Shown here piece after piece: positions 25,551 through 34,082 of a stretch of DNA of 56,543 nt; the first letter of the stretch is position 1; every line of letters starts with the position of its first letter. The notes under the pieces were generated by a model, which was not told the origin of the DNA, searched no databases, and saw only the letters and a list, made by a program, of their open reading frames with translations. Source of the DNA: Muribaculaceae bacterium. GTDB taxonomy: Bacteria > Bacteroidota > Bacteroidia > Bacteroidales > Muribaculaceae. The position numbers were made by a program, and so were the translations under genes. The stretch spans positions 1 to 56,543 of the forward strand of contig JAGAUF010000105.1 in the NCBI GenBank assembly GCA_017620885.1, in the 5' to 3' direction.

Positions 25551-26213
25551 TCAAAGTTTCTCTTTCATTCGCTTGTAAACGAATACCTTACCGCGCGACA
25601 TTTGCTTCTCATTGGCCTCCGGCTTATCAAGGGAGGGAAACGATAGATTGGGATTTGTGCCCAGCCACTCCACTATCTCGTCGACCCATTGAATGATACC
25701 GGCCCGCGTAGGATGAGGATTTGATTTGCTCTGGCGAGGAAGCGTAAGCTCGGAACTATTGAAGAATCGACTTCCGAGTTTATGGCTCATCCAGTCATTA
25801 AACTGATTGCCGAGATTTTTCCCGGGCCACGACGGTGGGCCGACCCAAACCATTTCACGGTCGCCTATCGCACGCTTGATTTGCGTCAGAGACGCGCCGA
25901 AAGCCTGTTCCGGGTTGCGCTGGAACATATCGTTCATTCCCAAACAGACAAATACCACGTCAGGGTCCTGCTCTTCTACTATACTCTTCAGGCGAGGGGT
26001 GTCAGCCCATTTCTTGATTGTAGAACCGTCCCATGTGTATGTCGCCACACTGAAGCCATTCTTGTCTCCATACGCTCCGAAACGCTCTCCCATCCAGCCC
26101 GTCATGGAATCACCGATAAAAAGCACTTTCTTCACCGGCGTCTTGCCCATCACCGCAAACGGCAAGAGCATAAGCAGCATTGCAATTGATAAAACTGATG
26201 ATAATTTTCTCAT
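25551..26213 (-). CDS. Secreted SGNH/GDSL-type hydrolase
   Basis: Likely an esterase or deacetylase acting outside the cytosol. A signal peptide covers residues 1-23 (ending FAVMG). The SGNH blocks are present: VLFIGDSMTGW (block I Ser, ~residue 36), the block III Asn in CLGMNDMF (~90) and a C-terminal HPTRAG (block V His, ~165). Length is 220 aa. It is most like the DUF459/SGNH group often tied to glycan O-acetylation, but the substrate cannot be named. It is a single gene on the minus strand; a TATCTTTG -7 box lies at 26299-26306. Confidence 0.82.
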   Translation of the reverse strand: MRKLSSVLSIAMLLMLLPFAVMGKTPVKKVLFIGDSMTGWMGERFGAYGDKNGFSVATYTWDGSTIKKWADTPRLKSIVEEQDPDVVFVCLGMNDMFQRNPEQAFGASLTQIKRAIGDREMVWVGPPSWPGKNLGNQFNDWMSHKLGSRFFNSSELTLPRQSKSNPHPTRAGIIQWVDEIVEWLGTNPNLSFPSLDKPEANEKQMSRGKVFVYKRMKEKL

Positions 26214-26370
26214 TTTGCTATTATTTCATTAGAACAAGACCGCGTCGGCGCAATACATTTTCTGCTCTCAGACGCCTCTCTCGCCCCTTATTGAACTGCA
26301 AAGATAACACCTCTCTTTGAAAAAAGGATATTTTAATCCCAACTTTTTCAATTATTTCAGCGTTTTTTAG

Positions 26371-26378
26371 TAAATTTG
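26371..26378 (+). promoter_or_regulatory. -7 box of the trpS promoter
   Basis: TAAATTTG matches TAnnTTTG; a T-rich stretch 20 bp upstream stands in for the -33 TTTG. It lies ~50 bp before the trpS ATG. Confidence 0.5.
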
Positions 26379-26427
26379 CCCTCTGATTTTGTCAAAACAG
26401 AGAAATCACCTCTAACATTTTATTACT

Positions 26428-27522
26428 ATGTCTACTGATATTCAAAATACAACCCCCACGGGAAACAATAAAAAAATCGTGGTGAGCGGCATCCGCGCCA
26501 CCGGCAATCTGCATCTCGGCAACTATTACGGAGCCTTGTCGAAATTCGTGCGTATGCAAGACGATTACGACTGCCGTTTCTTCATTGCCGACCTCCACGC
26601 ACTCACCACACATCCCGCCCCGAAGATGCTCCACGAGAATGTCAAGCAAATTCTCGCAGAATACCTCGCTGCCGGACTCGACCCCGACAAAAACATCCTC
26701 TACGTACAGAGCGACATCCCGGAAATTTCCGAAATGTATCTCCTTATGAATATGCACGTCGGAATCGGTGAATTGATGCGTACGGCCTCTTTCAAAGATA
26801 AGGCACGCAAGGCGCTCGGCATCGCTCCGGCCGACGATTCCGAAGACATTGAGAAACAGATAATTGGCAATCAAACCAACCAACGCGTCAATGCCGGACT
26901 GCTCACTTATCCCACTCTTATGGCAGTCGATATCCTCATCCATCACGCCGATTTCGTCCCTGTCGGCAAGGATCAGGAGCAGCATCTTGAGCTGACGCGC
27001 CGTTTCGCCCGTCGCTTCAATTCTTTCTATGGCGTGGATTATTTCCACGAGCCCGTCAATTTCAATTTCGGCGGCAATGCCATCAAGGTGCCGGGACTCG
27101 ACGGATCCGGCAAAATGGGCAAAAGCGAAGGCAACTGCATCTATCTCATCGACGAAGAGAAAGTTCTCCGCAAAAAGGTGATGCGCGCAATGACCGACGA
27201 AGGACCGAAAGAACCCAATCAGACGCCCTCACTCCCGATTGCAAATCTCTTCACGCTGATGGAACTCGTCTCCGAACCCGAGACCGTGCAATTCTTTAAA
27301 AACGCCTACGCCGACTGCTCTATCCGCTACGGCGATATGAAAAAACAGCTCGCCGAAGACATCCTCAAAGTGACCCTCCCTATCCGTCAGAGAATCCTCG
27401 ACATCCGCGACAATGACGAATACCTCTCTAAAGTAGTGCGTGAAGGTGCCGAACGCGCCCGCGCTTTTGCCGCAGATACCCTCTCCGACGTCAGATCCAT
27501 TATGGGAATCCGTAAAATTTAA
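26428..27522 (+). CDS. trpS: Tryptophanyl-tRNA synthetase
   Basis: Charges tRNA-Trp with tryptophan; class Ic synthetase. The HIGH-like motif appears as GNLHLGNYYG (~residues 28-37) and the KMSKS-like loop as GKMGKSEGN (~229-237). RATGNLHLG and FFIADLHALT fit the bacterial TrpRS family. At 364 aa it is slightly longer than the usual ~330, owing to ~12 extra N-terminal residues and a longer C-terminus. It stands first in a rightward group: the ZnuA-like gene starts 4 bp after its stop. Confidence 0.97.
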   Translation: MSTDIQNTTPTGNNKKIVVSGIRATGNLHLGNYYGALSKFVRMQDDYDCRFFIADLHALTTHPAPKMLHENVKQILAEYLAAGLDPDKNILYVQSDIPEISEMYLLMNMHVGIGELMRTASFKDKARKALGIAPADDSEDIEKQIIGNQTNQRVNAGLLTYPTLMAVDILIHHADFVPVGKDQEQHLELTRRFARRFNSFYGVDYFHEPVNFNFGGNAIKVPGLDGSGKMGKSEGNCIYLIDEEKVLRKKVMRAMTDEGPKEPNQTPSLPIANLFTLMELVSEPETVQFFKNAYADCSIRYGDMKKQLAEDILKVTLPIRQRILDIRDNDEYLSKVVREGAERARAFAADTLSDVRSIMGIRKI

Positions 27523-27526
27523 AACT

Positions 27527-28387
27527 TTGAATTTAAAAAAATATATCTTTCTGATTGCGATGGCGGCCATAGTCGCCATCTGCTGCATCTCCTGTTCCGG
27601 CCACAAATCCGACTCAGGGAAACGGCAAGTACTGACTGTCAGCCAAGCCCCACAAAAATATCTCCTCAAAGGAATCGTAGGTGACCTGTATGACGTCAAT
27701 GTGCTCATCCCCCCTAACGCCGACGCCGAGACATTCGATCCTTCGATGCAGACCCTTACGTCGGTCGGCGAGAGCAAACTGTTCTTCCCTGTCGGACTCG
27801 CAGGCATGGAACCGGCAATAGTAGCACGAATACGTTCCGGTTTCCCCTCGCTGAAAATCGTGGACACGCTCGACGGCGTGCCGCTCATTCGAGGCACACA
27901 CGCCGAAGGAGACGCTGACCCGCACGTATTCTCCTCGCCACGGACACTCAAAGTTATGGCCCGGAATATGCTGACGGCAATGGAGCAAAACGACCCGCAG
28001 AATGTAGCCATCTTCCGTAAAAACTACACGCATCTCGTCGCAGAGCTCGACTCCCTTGACATGGAAGCCTCTCGCTATCTGAAAAACGCCCCTCGCGCTT
28101 TCGCTATCTGGCATCCGTCACTGAGCTATTTCGCACGCGATTACAATCTGACGCAACTCACTTTCGAAGCTGAAGGGAAGGAAGCCTCTCCCTCTCAATT
28201 CCGTCATCGCCTCGACGACGTAATTGCCTCCGATGCCCGCGTGATGATAATCGAACCGACCCACGGCACGGAACGTCCCGCCACCATAGCACGTCAAAGC
28301 CGTCTCCGCACCGCTGAAATCAATCTCAATACCGAAGACTGGCCCTCGCAATTCCGCGCCCTCGTAGCAGCTCTCTCAACAAAATAA
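27527..28387 (+). CDS. ZnuA-like metal-binding lipoprotein of an ABC transporter, TTG start likely
   Basis: A periplasmic substrate-binding protein (TroA/ZnuA superfamily). Family features are DVNVLIPPNADAETFDPS, DPHVFSSP with a His ligand, IWHPSLSYFARDYNL with a His ligand, and IIEPTHGTE near the end. The reading frame is open from 27440 inside trpS, but the signal peptide begins only at TTG 27527 (NLKKYIFLIAMAAIVA, then lipobox CISC). The ATG at 27560 would remove the basic residues and half the helix. With the TTG the mature lipoprotein has ~265 residues. No permease or ATPase gene is adjacent, which is unusual for an ABC binding protein. The metal is not determined. Confidence 0.82.
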   Translation: MNLKKYIFLIAMAAIVAICCISCSGHKSDSGKRQVLTVSQAPQKYLLKGIVGDLYDVNVLIPPNADAETFDPSMQTLTSVGESKLFFPVGLAGMEPAIVARIRSGFPSLKIVDTLDGVPLIRGTHAEGDADPHVFSSPRTLKVMARNMLTAMEQNDPQNVAIFRKNYTHLVAELDSLDMEASRYLKNAPRAFAIWHPSLSYFARDYNLTQLTFEAEGKEASPSQFRHRLDDVIASDARVMIIEPTHGTERPATIARQSRLRTAEINLNTEDWPSQFRALVAALSTK

Positions 28388-28400
28388 CCCGCCAAACTAT

Positions 28401-29621
28401 ATGACAGCAAATAAATACAATATTTTCACACTTCCCAACGGAATGCGATGCATCCACCACCGCACAGATTCCCTTGTGGCATACATCGGAATCGCAGTCA
28501 ATGTCGGGTCGCGCGATGAGAATCCTGACAAAGACGGTCTTGCGCATTTCGTGGAACACACCATTTTCAAAGGGACAAAAAACCGCTCTTCATGGCACAT
28601 TTCCAACCGTATGGAGACTGTGGGTGGAGAGCTCAACGCATATACATCCAAAGAGGAGACCGTTATCTATACAAATGCACCGGCAGGTTACGCGGAACGG
28701 GCCATACAGCTTCTCGCCGACCTTGTGGCCTACTCCAATTTCCCGAGCCATGAACTCGAAAACGAACGCGACGTCGTAATCGAGGAAATATACTCATACC
28801 GTGATTCCCCCGGCGATCTCGTCTACGACGAATTTGACGACCTTATTTATGCCGGCAGCCGACTCGGACACAATATCCTCGGGACAGAAGAAAGCGTACG
28901 AAAAATCCAAAGCGCAGACTGCCGTGCTTTTCTCGACGAGTTTTACGTCCCCTCCAACATCGTACTATATTGCGTCTGTCCCGACAGCGAGAAAGCCATT
29001 GAACGCCTCGCGCTGAAGTATTTCGGTGCGCTCCATCACCCCGCGCACAGACCCGAACGACATATTCCACACGTCAATAAGCCGTTTTCCACGGTCAAGA
29101 ACCAAGACGGCCATCAGGCACATACTATCGTCGGCGTACGGACTTTCGGACGCGACGACGACCGCCGCTTCCCCCTCTTCATTCTCAACAATTATCTCGG
29201 TGGGCCCTGCATGAACTCGCGCCTCAACCTTGAACTGCGCGAACGCCGCGGATATGTTTACACCGTCGACAGTTCCGTTGCGCTTCTCAGCGACGCCGGA
29301 ACATTGTTAATCTATTTCGGCAGCGACAAATCCACCGTCGACAAATGTCTTCGCATAATCCATAAAGAACTCGACCGCCTCGCCCAATCTCCGCTGAGTC
29401 CGACCGTATTCGAGCGCATAAAACGTCAATACGCATCACAGCTCCTTGTCAGCTCCGACCAACGCGAATCCGTAGCGATGTCGTTGGGCAAGAGCCTCCT
29501 CTATTACAACGAAGTCCACGACATATCTTGGACCTCAGAGCGTATACTTGACGTCTCCGCCGAACAACTCCGCGAAGTAGCGGAAATGCTCGTCTCCCCT
29601 TCTCGCCTCACTATACTCTGA
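28401..29621 (+). CDS. M16 family zinc peptidase
   Basis: Pitrilysin/processing-peptidase-type protease. The inverted zinc motif HFVEH is near residue 48, and the third ligand Glu lies in NERDVVIEEI ~70 residues on. GGELNAYTSKEETVIY is a classical M16 segment. The C-terminal half (~200-400) is the second, inactive M16 lobe with LNLELRERRGYVYTV. At 406 aa it is the short, single-unit type that works as a dimer. No signal peptide is seen. It follows the metal-binding lipoprotein gene by 13 bp, so it is probably co-transcribed with it and trpS. Confidence 0.94.
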   Translation: MTANKYNIFTLPNGMRCIHHRTDSLVAYIGIAVNVGSRDENPDKDGLAHFVEHTIFKGTKNRSSWHISNRMETVGGELNAYTSKEETVIYTNAPAGYAERAIQLLADLVAYSNFPSHELENERDVVIEEIYSYRDSPGDLVYDEFDDLIYAGSRLGHNILGTEESVRKIQSADCRAFLDEFYVPSNIVLYCVCPDSEKAIERLALKYFGALHHPAHRPERHIPHVNKPFSTVKNQDGHQAHTIVGVRTFGRDDDRRFPLFILNNYLGGPCMNSRLNLELRERRGYVYTVDSSVALLSDAGTLLIYFGSDKSTVDKCLRIIHKELDRLAQSPLSPTVFERIKRQYASQLLVSSDQRESVAMSLGKSLLYYNEVHDISWTSERILDVSAEQLREVAEMLVSPSRLTIL

Positions 29622-29661
29622 TTTACCCTATAATTCCCATACACATAAATCACCGTTTTAT

Positions 29662-29743
29662 GAGCCGGCTCAACAATAAATGTTAGACCGGCTCTTAACG
29701 TATGAGTATAAGCGAGGCCGCCGTTTCACAACGCCGGCCTCGC
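29662..29743. terminator. Two strong hairpins after the M16 gene
   Basis: Stem 1: GAGCCGG/CCGGCTC (29662-29694) with an inner AACA/TGTT. Stem 2: GCGAGGCCG/CGGCCTCGC (29712-29743). Neither has a long T-run. They could end the rightward trpS group and also the leftward orphan transcript from 29935-29965. Confidence 0.5.
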
Positions 29744-29934
29744 CAATGCGAATCATTATGATTGTCGTAAAGTTGAACCGCTTTTAAATTTCCTTTTAGG
29801 AAAAAATACGGATTTCTAATCTTTCCGCCTTTGCATTAATACCTGTATAATCTTTTTTACCTTGGCGGGAAACCTTAACTGCTTATATCTATTATCTATT
29901 GAGAAGTAATTATTCGTTCCACTTTTCGGTACTG

Positions 29935-29965
29935 CAAAATTAATATCCGATTTCCCATTTTCCAA
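29935..29965 (-). promoter_or_regulatory. Orphan leftward promoter in the 465-bp gap 29622-30086
   Basis: Minus strand: TTG-N20-TAATTTTG. It points away from the regulator gene to its right and has no annotated gene before the hairpins at 29743. An open 28-codon stretch without a start codon (29796-29882, containing RQGKKDYTGINAKAERL) lies downstream. A small RNA or a decayed gene is possible. The rest of the gap is AT-rich, and I see nothing else in it. Confidence 0.5.
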
Positions 29966-30086
29966 CTCATATAACATAGTTATAAGGTAAAATATAAGTC
30001 ATACAAAGTATAATAGATTGAAAGATAGAAAGTTAAATATTTCAAATATAAGTCCAAATATAAGAGACATCAAAGCTTTTACTACC

Positions 30087-31745
30087 CTATTTATCCCCCT
30101 TTTGACGTATGAAACCTTTCAAAATCGCTGCGTCTGAGACGTCCTGCGCACATATCTTCTTAACGTCTTCCTCAAACGTATCACGCGATACCGCCCGATT
30201 GCGCATTCGATTGCGATACGTATAAATCGTACTGACGGAATAATGAAGCACCTGCGATATTCGCGTCGACTCCCCTATGCCGAGACGCACAAGTGCATAA
30301 ATGCGCAATTCCGGCGTCAGCGAGTCTTTCGGCACATCGGGAAATTGCTTATCCTCCTGCAGCAGTCCGTTGATTTCTCTGATAAAATCGGGATAAATCT
30401 CCAAAAAGGCAGTATCGAAAATGGCGTAAAACTCGTCATTCTGCGTTTCCTTGAAACGTCCGCTTTTCACCATCTTGAGCAATTCATCGCTCTGCCCTGA
30501 CGCTATCTTCCGCGACACAAGCCCCGTCAGCGAGTCGAGTTTGTCGGCATAGTTAGCGCAAAGCGCGATAAAGTGACCGAAATAAGATTCCACCGCCCGC
30601 ACAGTTTCGCATATCCGCGAGTTGATAGCGTGTGTGCGCTTGATATTTCTGTAAAGCATTACAAGCAAAAAGAGCGAAAGAAACAATAGAACGGCAATCA
30701 CGATTACGGAATAAAAGAGCATGTCGTTAGCTTTAGAGATTCTTTCACGGTAGGCGGAATCAATCACCGGCATCAGCGAGGCTATTGCCACCGAACGCAT
30801 TCGCGCATTGCCTGCGTTAGCCTCCGACATCGCGAAATTTATAAACCTAAACGCCTCATTCGTATTTCCCTGCGTATAAAGCCACTGCGCAAGCGTCGGC
30901 AAAGCAAGCCCCTCACGCACTCCACCTTTTATATCGGCTATCGATGCTTTAGCGAGGTAAGTGGCGTAAAGGTAATTATTCCCCTTGCGCCTGTAAACCT
31001 CTGCAAGCTGATAGGCCGCCATAGCATAAAGATTCGACGTCTCCGGGATGATTTTCACCATACCGAGCAAACGGCGTTCAGCATCGTCATATTTGCCGTC
31101 GCGCACGAGACGCTCGGCGTGAATAAACTGATAAAACCGATCGGAATGAGGCAACACCATTAGGAGAGAATCGTCGTATGCCACATACTGACGGGTATAA
31201 TCCCCGTAAATCGGGCTGTCATCGTCCACATACGCCTTCATATAAGAATAATACTGTCGTGCGGCCTTCCAGAACTCTATCTTTTGTGCCGGCGTAAGCG
31301 TCATTGATTCCAGAGTATGAAATATCTCATCGGCAGTAGAAAAAAGACCCGCGGAGCTGTGCGCGTTCAGAAGAGCAATCTTCGCCTTCACATCGAAAGC
31401 CGCAAAATCAGGACGGGAAGCTATTCTCGGATTATTAAGCAGCGTCACCGCATGGTATGCGTAGAATAAGGCGGAATCGGCGTTAAACGCCCGATATTGG
31501 TCGGAAACCTTAACCGTCGATGCAAACCTGCCGACAACGTCAGATGCAGGCATACGGCTCAATACGCGCGTCAGCGAGTCTATTCGGTGCTGCTTGACAT
31601 TAGTGTAGACCTGAGCATTGAGAATTGTCTCATCGAGAAGTTTTATCTCCTTATTCGGCAATTTCTCTCCGGCGTATGCCTCCGTCACACCCGCCATCAT
31701 CGCTACCGCCATCACTATAAACAACAATTTTTTTAATCTTCCCAT
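30087..31745 (-). CDS. Membrane-spanning regulator, SusR/DUF6377 type (552 aa)
   Basis: A probable sensor-regulator for starch use. The signal peptide or first helix is at residues 1-25 (ending VTEAYAG). A helical TPR-like sensor region spans ~30-330, a transmembrane helix ~338-362 (VIVIAVLLFLSLFLLVMLY), and the cytosolic C-terminus holds a LuxR-like helix-turn-helix at ~490-535 (PELRIYALVRLGIGES, then STIYTYRNRMRNRA). The order of sensor outside, DNA-binding inside matches SusR of Bacteroides. It lies downstream of the starch operon, separated by that operon's terminator, and has its own promoter. The second such protein is at 42286-44004; their last ~60 residues are clearly related. Confidence 0.82.
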   Translation of the reverse strand: MGRLKKLLFIVMAVAMMAGVTEAYAGEKLPNKEIKLLDETILNAQVYTNVKQHRIDSLTRVLSRMPASDVVGRFASTVKVSDQYRAFNADSALFYAYHAVTLLNNPRIASRPDFAAFDVKAKIALLNAHSSAGLFSTADEIFHTLESMTLTPAQKIEFWKAARQYYSYMKAYVDDDSPIYGDYTRQYVAYDDSLLMVLPHSDRFYQFIHAERLVRDGKYDDAERRLLGMVKIIPETSNLYAMAAYQLAEVYRRKGNNYLYATYLAKASIADIKGGVREGLALPTLAQWLYTQGNTNEAFRFINFAMSEANAGNARMRSVAIASLMPVIDSAYRERISKANDMLFYSVIVIAVLLFLSLFLLVMLYRNIKRTHAINSRICETVRAVESYFGHFIALCANYADKLDSLTGLVSRKIASGQSDELLKMVKSGRFKETQNDEFYAIFDTAFLEIYPDFIREINGLLQEDKQFPDVPKDSLTPELRIYALVRLGIGESTRISQVLHYSVSTIYTYRNRMRNRAVSRDTFEEDVKKICAQDVSDAAILKGFIRQKGDK

Positions 31746-31768
31746 TAATTATTAAATTTCTCTCACTG

Positions 31769-31800
31769 CAAAATTAATCAAATTTCCCTCCTTATCCAAA
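31769..31800 (-). promoter_or_regulatory. Promoter of the downstream SusR-like gene
   Basis: Minus strand: TTTG-N20-TAATTTTG, a perfect match, with the start point ~17 nt before the ATG. The gene is therefore expressed independently of the starch operon. Confidence 0.8.
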
Positions 31801-31830
31801 TACGGGTCTTAATGCCGCTCAGCTATATGC

Positions 31831-31876
31831 AAAAAATCGGGAGAGATGCCTTTAATTTCTAAGGACATCTCCCCCG
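31831..31876 (-). terminator. Terminator of the starch operon
   Basis: On the minus strand a ~14-bp imperfect stem (GGGGGAGATG...CATCTCTCCC) is followed by GATTTTTTGC. A second weaker hairpin lies between it and the GH97 stop. Confidence 0.8.
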
Positions 31877-31918
31877 AATTAATAATATACAAGAGGGCGT
31901 TATACAACGGCCCGCTCT

Positions 31919-34024
31919 TTATTTGCGCGGCACAAGGCGTATGGCGACACCGCCACCGGGCGCGAGACGTTGTTTCAGTTTCGTCTTGTTAGTCACCGAA
32001 ATCTTGCGAATCTTATAAGCCTGAGGATTCGTTTTCCAGTCGGCGTCCTTTGCATCCTCATAAATTGTAGCTTCGTATTTCACACCTGCGGGCAGGAACG
32101 AGAAATCGATATTGGCGTTGCGCGCCTTATCGTCTGTAATAGCGCCCACATACCAGTCGTCGGAGTGCTTGTCGCGGCGTGCAACTGTAATATACTCATA
32201 CGGCTCGGCCTCCAGATACTTGGAGTAGCTCCAGTCCACGGGAACATCCTCGATGAATTTGAAAGCGTCGGGGAAGCGTTCATAGTTTTCCGGCAGGTCG
32301 CAAGCCATCTGAAGAGGCGACGGCATAGTAAGATAGAGAGCCAGCTGACGCACGAGCGTCGACCCTGCCTGCGATTTCTTACCCTCGCCGTACGTTTCGA
32401 GACGTGTCTCGAAGAGACCCGGAGTATAATCCATCGGTCCCCCTTTCAGGCGTGTGAACGGCAAGATGCACGTATGCGACGGAGGATTGCCTCCCATTGA
32501 CTCAAACTCGCCGCCACGGGCTGACTCCTGCGCCAACCAGTTAGGCCATGTGCGGCAAAGACCGGTAGGACGAGGAGCCTCATGGCTGTCTACCATTATC
32601 TGATAGTCGGCGGCTCGCTTGGCCACGTCGAGTACGTGATCAACCATCCATTGCGACGTATGATGCTCCGAACGCGGAATAATCGCTCCGACGTATCCGG
32701 TCTTTACTGCATCATAATTATTATCCTTCATATACTGAAAAGCGCGGTCAAGCTGAAGCGCATAATCGGCGGCATTGGCGGCCGTCTCGTGGTGCATGAT
32801 AATCTTGACGCCCTTCTCCTTCGCATAGTCGCGAAGCTCTTCTACATCGAAATCAGGATAAGGCTTGTCGAAAAGGAATTGACGGTTTTTGCGATATGAA
32901 GCCCAGTCCTCCCAACCTTCGTTCCACCCTTCTACCAATACTCCGTCGATGCCATGTTTAGCCGCGAAGTCGATATATTTCTTCACGTTCTCCGTATTGG
33001 CCGGGTGATGGCCATTGGATTCAAGTTTGGAATAGTCGGTCACGCCGGGCTTGGCCAGCCAGTCGTTGGAATAGGCCCACGTACGGTTGTTTCCGACAAA
33101 CATCTCCCACCATACGCCAACAAATTTCTGCGGTTTGATCCAAGATGTGTCTTCGATAGCGCAGGGATCGTTAAGATTGTAGATGAGCTGTGATGCGAGG
33201 ATGTCGCGTGCGTCGTCGCTGACAATCAGCGTGCGCCACGGAGTATTGAAAGGCAATTGAAGATAAGCGGCCACACCGAGACGGTCGGGCACCAGACGCG
33301 TCTTCATATCGTATGCAGCGGTGTCTACGTCGAGGAGCATGGCAGGATAGCCCTTCAGAGCTGCCTCGTGAATATTGACGTAGACCGGCTTATCGCCTGT
33401 TGTCTTGATAAGCATCGGTGTCTGAATCGACGTCCCGTCGGCGCGCTGAGCCTCCGAATGACGGCGATAACTCTTCATCGCCTGAGGAAGCTGCGTGAAG
33501 GTAGTTTTCGACCACAGATATTCATCAGTATCGTAATCGCCGGGAATACAGTAGAGATTATGATTATCAGCGAAATTGAATTCCGTCACCTCATCGCGCA
33601 CAGTCTGATAATTATTCTTTGGCTGGACGGGAAATTCGTAACGAAAACCGAGGCCATCGTCAAACAGACGGAAACGGACGGTCATCTCTCGATCAGGATT
33701 GGCCGCTTTTAATTTCACGGCAAGTTCACGAAAATGGTCACGCACGTCGCTGTATTCACCCCATACCGGTTGCCACGAGCGGTCTACGGTCGTTGTATCC
33801 GTGCCGGCTATTGCGAACCCTTGCGTAAAGTCGGTCTCGTCGGATTTAATTCCGAGAAGGCTCTTCTCCACAAGTTGTTTGCCCTTGTAATCGAGCGTAT
33901 AGAAGGGCGCACCTGACGTATCTACGTCCACATTCAGACGCAGATTGCCCGACGGGGAAGTAATGACGGTGGCCGAGGCGGTCAGCGTCGCAGCAAGCAT
34001 TGCAGTAATAATGTATTTTTTCAT
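31919..34024 (-). CDS. GH97 alpha-glucosidase (SusB-like)
   Basis: Periplasmic exo-acting enzyme that frees glucose from starch oligosaccharides taken in by SusC/D. Signal peptide from the ATG at 34024: MKKYIITAMLAATLTASA. The N-terminal beta-sandwich has the GH97 phrase SPSGNLRLNVDVD. The (beta/alpha)8 domain has DGVLVEGWNEGWEDW (~360-372), HHETAANAADYALQ (~410), DSHEAPRPTGLCRTWPNW (~478-492) and ESMGGNPPSHTC (~506-517), containing the Glu residues used as calcium ligands/bases and acid in SusB. The inverting (Glu) type is inferred from those glutamates. At 701 aa it is close to SusB (738). ATG 34033 is an equally possible start. It is the last gene of the operon. Confidence 0.95.
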   Translation of the reverse strand: MKKYIITAMLAATLTASATVITSPSGNLRLNVDVDTSGAPFYTLDYKGKQLVEKSLLGIKSDETDFTQGFAIAGTDTTTVDRSWQPVWGEYSDVRDHFRELAVKLKAANPDREMTVRFRLFDDGLGFRYEFPVQPKNNYQTVRDEVTEFNFADNHNLYCIPGDYDTDEYLWSKTTFTQLPQAMKSYRRHSEAQRADGTSIQTPMLIKTTGDKPVYVNIHEAALKGYPAMLLDVDTAAYDMKTRLVPDRLGVAAYLQLPFNTPWRTLIVSDDARDILASQLIYNLNDPCAIEDTSWIKPQKFVGVWWEMFVGNNRTWAYSNDWLAKPGVTDYSKLESNGHHPANTENVKKYIDFAAKHGIDGVLVEGWNEGWEDWASYRKNRQFLFDKPYPDFDVEELRDYAKEKGVKIIMHHETAANAADYALQLDRAFQYMKDNNYDAVKTGYVGAIIPRSEHHTSQWMVDHVLDVAKRAADYQIMVDSHEAPRPTGLCRTWPNWLAQESARGGEFESMGGNPPSHTCILPFTRLKGGPMDYTPGLFETRLETYGEGKKSQAGSTLVRQLALYLTMPSPLQMACDLPENYERFPDAFKFIEDVPVDWSYSKYLEAEPYEYITVARRDKHSDDWYVGAITDDKARNANIDFSFLPAGVKYEATIYEDAKDADWKTNPQAYKIRKISVTNKTKLKQRLAPGGGVAIRLVPRK

Positions 34025-34082
34025 CTCTGACATACTTGAATGATGAGTCCTTGATAAATTATTTTCCGGGAATTTTATTCGA

